A stretch of 64,000 nt of DNA, taken from the NCBI RefSeq assembly GCF_039555335.1, contig NC_092637.1, positions 46,331,613 to 46,395,612 of the forward strand, written 5' to 3'. Source of the stretch: Amphiura filiformis (taxonomy: Eukaryota; Echinodermata; Ophiuroidea; Amphilepidida; Amphiuridae). The stretch's first letter is position 1; the number at the start of each line of letters is the position of its first letter. The notes below the pieces were generated by a model that was not told the origin of the DNA, did not search any database, and saw only the letters and a program-made list of their open reading frames with translations. Shown here piece by piece: positions 11,670-22,500 of the stretch. The position numbers were made by a program, and so were the translations under genes.

Positions 11670-12077
11670 AAAGACAGAGATAAAAACAATTTATCGCGTC
11701 TGATGTCACTGTCAATTACGATCCTTGATTGGTTTACACAGGTTAATCAGCGCGTAAAAGGAAGACCGATCTATCTGGTGCTGATCAGAGAAAAGGAATA
11801 GCAACAAATGGCGAAAAATTACGTACTTTTACAAGGCAAAAATCAGCTTTTCTAGGCATTGTGGACATGGTGCCTTCGGTTAAGAAAGTTTCCTACTATA
11901 AAGACCTAACTTTTGAGATGGTTTGCATGTTTCAAGGTGCAAAATTAACAATACGGCGCCCGGTTATAAATCCGCGTTCAGCAAGTCATCATCACGACAC
12001 TTGTAAACAAACCGTGCTCGAGTTTGATTGACAGGTGACGTCAAACGCGATAAATTGTCTTTATCTTTGTCTTTCAT
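11670..12077 (+). mobile_element. 408-bp inverted-repeat element, copy 1
   Basis: Ends begin AAAGACAGAGATAAA and, at the other side in reverse, ATGAAAGACAAAGATAAA; both continue to AATTTATCGCG. It is flanked by TATAATT (11663-11669) and TATAGTT (12078-12084). The duplicated OATP segment at 45961-45980 shows the same flanks joined without the element (GATTAATATAATTCTGAG), which fixes the insertion site. An inverted copy is at 50597-50995. No open frame of note. Confidence 0.75.
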
Positions 12078-13329
12078 TATAGTTCTAAATCTATAGGCGT
12101 ATTTGTGACGGCTGAGTTACTTTTTATCTTTATAAATATGATAAAAACACCGTCCATAACTTGTTCCGTCAACCACAATATCAGTCTTTTGTTGTGTTGT
12201 CTTCCACATCCTTTTGTGCACACTCACCAGGACTCTGAAAGTTTAAATATTAACATTTTAAGTACGTAAAAATATATTTTACAAAACGAGAACATGAGAG
12301 ATCTTAATGTTTAGACCCATGCAATTAGCCAGAAATATGCATGCCAGGATTTAATGGGTGAGAATCTCTCAACCGCCGCTCATTAATATCTATAGGTGCG
12401 TTCCTTAATGGGTGAGAATCTCCCGACGCGACCGCCGGATATTAATGACGGACAAAAGTGTGTGGTGGTCGTGTCCCTTTGTGCAAATCCACTGGGTAAA
12501 AAACCCTTCATGACCACTTGGCAGCACAACCATACGATGACCCCCCGACCCGGACTCGGACCAATACGGTCTACGTCAGATCCTTTGGTTCTCTGATAAT
12601 AATCAAGGGCATATGTACGCATAAATTAATATTCCGTATAATTACTGCTGTTCAACTGAACAATGTTGGCACTTCCCGTTCTTGTCTTGGGTTCGTGGGG
12701 CGAACCGTGTCTGTGTTACTTGTCAAACTAAATATATATTCAAATATTTTGACCATTTTTTGTGAATCCATGTTTAAGAAAAAAGAGGAAGGTAACATTA
12801 CGCTACAGAACCCTTTGAAATTTAGTCAATTCTTCTTCAACATATGAATCCTTGTCCCCTGAGATGACCAGTTTGTCATGCAACCAAGATGGCTACAATT
12901 TACAAACACCAATATGAGGAATGTGACCTTGTTCAATCCTGCTTTCCAGAAAGTGTCCTCCATCTGAGGCAATTGATCGTGACGTCGCGTCGGTAAAACC
13001 GGGTTGTTTAAGGATGAGAATGGGTTATTACAGTTAATATCCATACACCCTATATTATGGCAGACATGACTTTAATCTTCCATACAGGGAATGTAAATTT
13101 CAAATGGGATTACCTGAATAGGTGACTCTATATGAAACGTATACCTCTGTGTGTGAGGTTAAGGTCATATCTTTCACAGAAGATGTATGGGTTTCAACTG
13201 GAATAATCTGGGAGAAACCGAGCTCGCGTGCAAAAGATTGCTGTAACCCAAACAGATAAGTGGAAATAAATGTATTAGTGAATCCTTATTCATAATCCCA
13301 ACTTCCTAAAGGTCCTTTTCAAGACATAG

Positions 13330-13568
13330 TCATACATGTACCTTCTTATCTGGGCTTGCTTTCGTCAAGACCTCCTTCACAGTCAGTATTATCCCAATAC
13401 ATATTGGTATTTGCAGCATTCGTAAGGCGATATTAATTCCAAAGAGTGCAAAGCGAATTTTGACAATATCATAGAGCCAACAAGCGCCTCGTTCACCGCA
13501 TGTGTACTGCCACAGAGTACATGTAGCATTGACAATTGCGCCAAAGTATATGGGAGTTGGGAAATAAC
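13330..13568 (-). CDS. OATP last exon
   Basis: Reads YFPTPIYFGAIVNATCTLWQ, then CGERGACWLYDIVKIRFALF, the family end block (FGAVIDSTCLLW, GSCWLYD). It finishes KASPDKKVHV and TGA at 13332-13330. A near-identical but broken copy is at 46970-46754. Confidence 0.9.
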
Positions 13569-16500
13569 CTGAAACATTAGGATAAGTGGAACAAAAACAT
13601 TAAGCACTGGGTGGAAACAATGTGTCTTATACTGTTCTAATTAATATAATAATCATATACCAACAAGAATAATGCTTATATCTTATGCCAAATTTGGGAT
13701 ATGCATTTGGAGCGGAATTTTCTTCTGTGCATTATGACACATCATTTGTTGCAATGGTCCCAATATTGACGTCACCGCGTACATGTAACCGTAGAACAAC
13801 GAAGGTAGGGGGACTAAGGTATTTCATCCGTCGGAAATATATGCGTGTCTTTGTGCCCAAATGACTTTTAAGTTAAAAGCTACGATAAGCTTAAAAGCTA
13901 ATCGTAGATCCATCCTTACACTTTTTACCCTGGGAGTAGGACCGACCATCAAAGATGACCATAGAGGGAGTGTGGGGAGTTTCATTTCACTCTTGTAAAA
14001 TAATTTCAAGAGATATTGACTTGTTTGTTAGTTTGGAATAGTCATTTCCTTGTATTTAGGAGAAAATTTGGTGAAAATCGCATGTTCATAGAATATGTAG
14101 CCACAAATCAATTTTGACTTTACTTTTGTACATAGCCAGAAGTTTGCAACAAATGAGGTGTCATAATGCGCAGAAATAAATTCTGCATCCAATGCATTTC
14201 CCAAATTAGGCATATATCAAACCATTTGAGAGGACATATTGGATATTGATATTGGACACAAAGCTAAGTGCAATAAAATGCCAAAAATACAATAAAAAAA
14301 ATCAAATCAACTTGTGAAAATGTAAAAAAGAAAGATTGAAGTGACACAAAAGTGAAGAAAAATAAAACGAAAGAGAGGAAGAATAAATACAGAAAAAGAA
14401 AAGAAAGAGAGCTTAGGGAAAAAAACAAACATACACAACCAACAGAAAAAGGTGATTGAATGATATTTACCAAAGCTATTTTGAGCAAACTTGGTTAATC
14501 CCAATGTTACAGTTCTTATCTCTGTCTCAGTGTTTCTGAAATATATGAACAAATAAGCAAATTAATTAATTACGTCAAAATTGGGATATATACACGATTG
14601 TAATGTATTATGATGGTGGCGTAATTTTTTGACTTGAATTTGTTTTTAAACTACACACAGCATGTAGTTTTCGTTGTTTGCTTTTATATTTTGTTGTCTG
14701 TCCCTGAAGAAGAGCAGTTTATCTGCTCGAAACGTCGGTTGTTTTATGTCTATTTGGTTTTGTTTGTCTGCTCCAGGTTATTTTGTACTGTTTTGCTGAC
14801 ACTTCTGTGGGCTCTGAAATTGGCATTTTTTGGCCATCGAACTTTGCCTGTTTTGGTACCTACATTGGTTGTTTGGTTTACCGAGTGTGCACAGTGATTT
14901 ACCTCATTGATCCTTGTTGTTTTTGCAGGTTTAGCACTTTTGTGAGCCTTGGAACTGGTAATTTTTGGCTATCGAACTTTGCCTACTTCCTATGCCTACA
15001 TGGTTTTGCTGGTTTTGCCCCCCCTGCATATTGTCTAGTCTGTATTTTACATGTTTCCACATCAAGTTGGTGTACCTTGCTCGTTTTCTTTTCTATTATG
15101 ATTAACTGAAATGCACTCGAAAAGTAGCCTCAGGTTCTGTGATCAAACCTGAGATTGTACAATAAATATTATCATTCAACCAGATTCGCTGATGCATTCA
15201 CGATCGAAGCGTTGGAAAGAAAAAAGCTAATGTGAATCATTACCTTCACTAATAAGCCAAATCGCTATTGTAACTTCCGGTTTTTTTAGGACACTTTGCC
15301 CTTTGACCTATCTGGAAAATTCAGAAAATTCGGGTTTTGTGCGTACAAAATATAATTTAAAACGTGTTACTAGAATAAAAACAAACTTAAAAAACATTAT
15401 TATTAAATGAATTAATTATTTAAATATTTTTAATGATAACATTATGATAATAATAAATAAATTATTAATAATTACAGCAATTTTCCCGATAGGTCAAAGG
15501 ACAAAGTGTCCTAAAACTGCAAAAAACTATCCCACAATGCATTGCAAACTTCCAATGCCGATTGGGCTTATTATTTCGGATGAAAATTCAAAGGGAACGT
15601 ATTTGATTATTGCCTTAAGGGATCTGGAATGAGCATTTTGAGTGTTTCAATAGTATTTTGTGTGTGACATGAGAGCACATTAGACACATTGAATTGCATT
15701 CTGAATACGAAGAATGTCTTTCTGATATCAAATAATTTTAATGTTTTGAAATTCACGACATAATACAAATTTTATGACAAATTATTAAAATTTGATATTT
15801 TTCACATTTTGATATATAACAGTCCTCGAAGTAAATTTTATAAATCTAATGATATATTCTTAAAGTGTATGTAGCTAGGAGGAAAAGCCGACGATCAATT
15901 GAACAATTTTACCTTTCATATTGAAGATATGGATTTTTCCCCCAAAGACCTAATTTCTTTTTTGGTGTTTTGGGAAAAAAATCTTCAATACGAAAGGTCA
16001 CAATTTTCAATTGATCGTCGGCTTTTCATCCCACCTACATACACTTTAAGTATAAATCATCACATTTATAAAGTTTACTGTTAAATATCAATTTTTAATC
16101 ATTTGCCATAAAATGTGTATTACATTGCGAATTTCAAAAAATCTAAATTATTTGATATCAGAAGGACATTCTTCGTATTCGGAATGCAATTCGATATGTC
16201 TGAAGTGCTCTAATGTCTCGCAATAAATACTGTCCAAACGTTCATACCCCAGCCCTTAAGGTGGCTAATCAGAAGAAAAAAAACCCCGAAAAATCAATAA
16301 TTTACCCTAAGAGAATCAGACTCATAGGCGCATTATCTTGGAAGCGGCAAAAAGCAAGCAAACCAAACAGAAACACAGCAATGTACAGATTGGTTTCACA
16401 ACTATCCTCTCTATCGCACAACCCAGATTTAGCACTGCCGAATTCAGAATCATCGTCAAATGTAGCCATTGGTGGAGTTTGTACACATGTGCAGTCGCTG

Positions 16501-19500
16501 TACGTTGACGAATACTATCAATACAATAATAAACAACAATAAGTAGAATAGCATAATGCGCCACAAATTAAATGCGCATAATATTCCCGATCCGATTATT
16601 TTAATCAATTTGCAAAATAAATTATGACATCCTATTCTTCTTGTTGATTTTTTTCCTAATAAATTACAGGGTAAGGGATCACCCATCGATAAAATTGTAA
16701 TAGTCCTGGTTTTCGTTAAGGCTAATAGCTTTATTGCAGAATGTCACACCGAAACCATTAACAACAGCCTCTCAGCCTCACATGACAATATATCCTGCGG
16801 ATGGTAAACACCTGATATAAAGAAAATCCGCAGTTATGTAACCCGTCCTACACCAAAACCTGATCTTAATTGGTGAGGTCGTGTGCAGAATCTTGCTAGC
16901 TCCAATTTGATACAAAATCTGCTACCAAACACTCCCAAATCTGCTCAGAACACATTACAGGTTATCGCTGACCACTACGGCCCCACATCATTCCATAAAC
17001 CATTTAACAACAATTAAAGACTTTGCATCTTCAAGAGCGCACACCCTAACATTAGATCCACAATTGATCTACGTAACCAGGATCACATCCCCGAGTTACA
17101 AAGAGATTAGCAGTAAGTTCCTTGTTTAGGGGAATTTCAAGCTAACTCAATTTTTCCACGAGAGCATACTAAACCACCGCCACGGTTCGAACCCGCTACC
17201 TCTCGCACACTAGTCGAACGCCCTATCGATTGAACTAATTGACTGCTTATTAATATTCCATACATATCGCAAATTTTGTTACCAGGTGTATTTTATCTCA
17301 TACCGTGTTGTTGGACAGGTCTTTTAATTGACACCCAGCATTACAAGGGGACAGATAGGAAACGTCATCAGCACCACACACTGGACGAAAAATATTCGAG
17401 TTGCAGCCACAGTTGAAGTTACAGTCCATGCCATCCAAGCTGTGAACATTGAGAACGAATGTTGTACAATCAGTAAAATGCGGGTAGAAAGAGAACTACA
17501 ACCGATTATCAGAAGCGAGGAGTGGAGAGTAAAGAGACTTTTATTTCTGCTGCGTTTATTTTTACCTACGTCGTAATAGTTCAGAGGTTGGTCAAAATAT
17601 TGTTTTGTCACGAGTACGGGCTTTTCACGTCATCTTTTAAAAGCCACAATGTTAACGAAATTAATATCTTAAAGTAAGTGGCCAAGGAAAGGGTACCTAT
17701 GGGCCCTATGGACCAAACATTTTTGTTACGCGTTTGCGTCTACATGTAATTTATTTTGCCATAATTGTGTTTATAATTGACTCAAAGGAGGTTATTTCAA
17801 CAACAAAACATTTAAATTCGCGCATTGGGCACCCCCTTGGCCACCAATCACCATTAACGCTGATCATTTAAAAAAGATTTAAACATGAAAATATGCTGAT
17901 TTTTCTGATTATGTGCATTCATATATTAATTAATTAATTCAATACCCTATTGTGATTTTGTTTTAATTTTTGTCTTTGATAATGATCATGATAGTTTGAT
18001 AAACTATGAAAGCTGAGGCCATTAACCAAATTTGAATTTAGCTACATAGGCTATATTTGTGGATGAGCAGTTTCCAACCGCTCCTTTAACCCTAGAACTA
18101 CGAGGGGGTTACCCCCAGGGGCACTCGCATATATTGGCATGTGTCATGTGCCTGTCAATAGTCCCCCTTGTACAGGAAATCTGACAACCTATTTTATACG
18201 CAATAAATATTACCTGGTAGCATACTCATTGTTTACACCAGCTATCGGCGGGTTTTTGCACCCCACAAATGTTGCTACCACTAGCAACACAACTGACAGA
18301 ATATTGTTGACCAGAACATACACGCTACATTGCTTTAAGGTAAGCCTAAATTGACGACACACAAATCCTGAAACATTCAATCCCAAAGTGGCGGCTGGAA
18401 TCAAAACAGCACCTACACATAAAGAAACAAAACAAATGATATTAGAATGATATATTTGTGTATATTCTCAGTAAAATACTGGCCCCTGAAAATGTATAAA
18501 ACATTACCACACTATACGAAACTATACGCAACTTTAGTGTATACATGTTGAGGGGCCAAATGGACTTACGGTCTTCTTGCGCTCAGGTCTTCACTTAGTA
18601 ACATTATTGATATTTACCGTTTAGGAGAGCAGCCCGTTTCCCAGAAATTGCAAACTCTATTCTGAAGTATTTGACGACAAACGTAGCAAAGACTCCAATA
18701 CAAGCCAATTCTACCGAATGGAAAAGCAGGTAAAATATCAACAAGGGGCGACGAATGATCCGTTTTATAACGGGAATAAAACCTATCAAAGGAAAGAAAC
18801 AAAATTGAGGAATTCTGAGTTAGTTACTGTATTTTGACTACAATTAAGGTTGTTGACTAGTGTACAAGGACTATTAGTTGAGCTGGTTTCGTGTAACAAA
18901 ACAAAAACCAGTTTTCATTGTTTGGATTAGAGGAGTAATGAAAAGTTACACCTTAGGGACGCACCATTAGATATAAAAATTTTGCCTCCTAAGCCAGTGA
19001 AAAAAAAAAATTTCGCCGCCTTCGGCGGCAAAAAAAAAAAATTCTGCCTGACCCAAACTCCCTAGCCCCCCCCGATAATATCTAATGGTGCGTCCCTTAA
19101 AAATTTGATTGGGTACGGAATGCAAAACTTACCCAAAGATGTCTCAATTCGTCGTCCGTATTCCATAGTGGCGTATAGTGGGGCGCCGCGAATAAACAAC
19201 TTTTCGAGAAAATCGGGTTTGAAGAAATGCAAATTTAAAATCGAGTTGTGTAAATCAGACATTCATTATATTTTGTAAATGATGTGAAATTTCTGTAGTA
19301 AACTAAATAGATTTTATTGTTATATATTTTTCAAAAGAAATAAATACATACTTTTGCTGGCAAACTGACAATAAAACTATACGTCACTATGGAAAACGAA
19401 CAAAACGCAATACCCTAACCTTACGTTAACCATACGCCACTTTTTATACACATTTTATAATTATGAAATATCGGCAAAAATGAAAAACATCGTATGTCAT

Positions 19501-22500
19501 AGTGGCGTACGCGTATCGGACCTATACGCCACTATGGAATACGATGTTTTTCATTTTTGCCGATATTTCATAATTATAAAATGTGTATAAAAAGTGGCGT
19601 ATGGTCGATACGCCACTATGGAATACGAAAAATGTCACTTTGTAACTATACGCCACATTTAATTAATTAATTACTAATTAATTAGCTAATTATGACTGAT
19701 GAGACTTAGAAAAATGAAAGAGAACATCATTAAAAACATATGTGCCAATTTTCAAAAAAATGACCAAAAATCACTATACGCCACTATGGAATACAGCCGA
19801 CGAATTGTTTTAAACTAAGAATAGTTTGTACCATCTAAGTGTCATATGTAACATGGCAAAATAGGTCAAGGTCAATTGATTTCAATGGGGGTTGAATTCT
19901 TCCACCATATGGCAAACTATTTTTATTTTGATATGGTTGTTAAATACGGAGAAATTAGACCCCTGTATCAGCTTTGATGACATTTGCAATGACATATGAC
20001 CAGAATATGTTTAGTTATTCGTCACAGTTCGTCGGCAGAGTGCTACACTATCGTAAGTGCAGTTTGGACAGTTTTACAGGAGGAGCATTTTTGTGTTTAG
20101 CGTAGCCGTTTGTTTCCATGTAGCCATAAAATTACATGGGAATGTAAAGCAATTTGATTTCAATAATATAAACTATGTAAATGGTGTTAAAGTTAATAAA
20201 TCGATGAATTATTTACTGATTTAGATGTCGTAAGTGCCACATACGATAGTGGTACACTCAAATAGAAATGAGTGTAGAGTGCAACACTATCGTATGTGCC
20301 ACATACGATAGTGTTGCACTCAAATATAAATAAGTGTAGAGTGCAACACTATCGTATGTGCCACATACGATAGTGTAGCATGCACTGCTAAATTAAGATA
20401 TGCATAATATCGGCTCAAATATCCAATATTTTGTCATTTTATGTTTGTTAACAAGTGTTAATTTATTTTGGCACATAATATTTACAATAGCAAGACACCT
20501 TTTGCCGTAATGTTATCTCTCAAGATTAATTACTGAATCTAAAACTAAAAACACTGGATTTATCGTCTCTATTACCAGTCATGGGAGCTATGAACTTAGT
20601 CAGCATGGCGACAACGCATACAGCCGTCAGCGTCACAGCCAGTGATGTGTTAGAGACTGTTTTGCACTTACGATGGTGTAGCATTCCGTGATTTTGTTGT
20701 TTAGGCCCAATAAAGTAGCGTATGTGGCACATACGATGGTCTTGCAGCAAATGAAAAACAAAATTAGCGTGCAAGACTATCGTAAGTGGCACATACGATA
20801 GTCTTGCATGCATTAATTAAAATTGCATTGCACTTACGATATTTTATTTTATTAATTAAAAATAATTAAGCATTTTTGAAACTTAAAACCTGGTTTAAAA
20901 TGTGCGTTTTTATATGGCCTTCCATAATTCGTCAAAATCTCATTTTGGCCAAAAATGTCACTTACGATAGTGTAGCACTCTGGCGACGAGTTGTATTCTA
21001 TTGGCTGTAGAAGTAGTAACAGGCTTAATTGCCACAGCAATGTGTTTATACTAGTTTTGAATATATTGCCCTGCACTAGTCGTTACGCTGACAAAGAGCA
21101 GGGATAAACACCGAGATTGTAATTTTATAGAATTTTCACATTATGCCACTGTATGTTTTACACGCACCTGTAAGACTATTGTCTTTGAAAAGAGCGGTAT
21201 TATATTCAATCAATGATTGTACACATACTTACACAGATGATGATTGTGGCCTGATTATAATGCAGGGCAATACATTCAAAAATAGTGCAAACCCATTGAT
21301 ATGGTAATTAATCCTGTTAAATCACTACTTCTGCAGCGAAAAGATCCCACTGAGTACCTCCATACTCACCAACCTTTTATTACAATTCAGTAAATTTGAA
21401 AGTAAATTTGCCTGAGCCACTAGCAAAAACAATTATAGTTTGGTCATATGGAAAGGTTTGTATACAAAAAAGATTTTCTTATAAACCACCTGCACAGTTT
21501 CCACCTCGATACACCTGAGCACACATTTTCGTCCAAGAGCTTCCAAGCAAACAGTGAATTGTCTCTACACAGTCTTTGACTACACTACACGGTTGAGTGC
21601 ATCATAATAGCTGTGTGAGCTTCTAGCTGAAAAAAAGGCCTCTGTGATTGGTTTTTGTCAAAACTTCAAGTGTTCCCTTCATCCAATCAGAATTTTTTTT
21701 CTATCGAACGAAAGCTACCACTTCCCCTAAAACACTTTTTCTCATTAGGTCAACAGATAACGCAATTCAATGTTTATAGCAAGGCAAATGTGGTAAATCT
21801 GTTGAAAACGACCTATCCCAGCACAATTTTTGCCCAAAATGTAGTTTTTAAAAGTAAAAACAATATTTTTCAAATTTTATATCACTAATTCTATTACCCC
21901 CACGACCCATTATTCAAAATCGCGCACTGTGATTTGTTGGAACGCGTCACGTGACAGACCATTAATTAGCGATAAAGTGTCAAGGGCAACGAACTTTATG
22001 TTCTTATATCATCACAGCGCACAGCAAAGCGCACAGCACACCTGCTTATGTAGGGGAGAATGGAATGCCAGGGGTGTGTTATTGTATGTGCATACCTGCT
22101 TATAGGGGAGAATATTGTTATTGGAATGTGCATACGCTTTGGCTACGTGTAGGCGCTACACCTTGAGGTAAACAACTTGAAATATTTGAGCAAAAAATGT
22201 GATATTTTCTCTTTAAACGCACTATTTTGTGGTAATAGAATAGAAATAAGGGTGCAGCATTATCCTTTACACGCAAATAATGTGTCCTCGGCAGTAAATC
22301 GTTTAAATAATGGGTTCGGCTGCGCCTCACCCATTATTTACGTTTTACTGCCTCGGACACATTATTTTCGTGTAAAGGATCATGCATTACCCTTTATTTC
22401 TTAAATTAAAGAGCACATATATTGTCCATATACTAGCCTCATTAGAATGAGCAATGGCCAATTCTCTTTTAATTGCAAATCTTGTGCAAAAAGTTACTAT

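Larger units (their letters stand above)
12085..17453 (-). repeat. Segmental duplication, source copy (3' half of the OATP gene)
   Basis: This interval is similar, in the same orientation, to 45968-53016. It covers the 3' flank and the last four exons of the OATP gene. Similarity stops after the Kazal exon acceptor, near 17453 here and 53016 in the other copy. Both copies hold private insertions. The copy here keeps open coding exons. Confidence 0.85.

Noticed and set aside
14264-14488. Phe/Leu-rich open frame that looks like membrane helices
   Set aside because: It is the reverse of an A-rich intron tract next to the real 65-bp exon.
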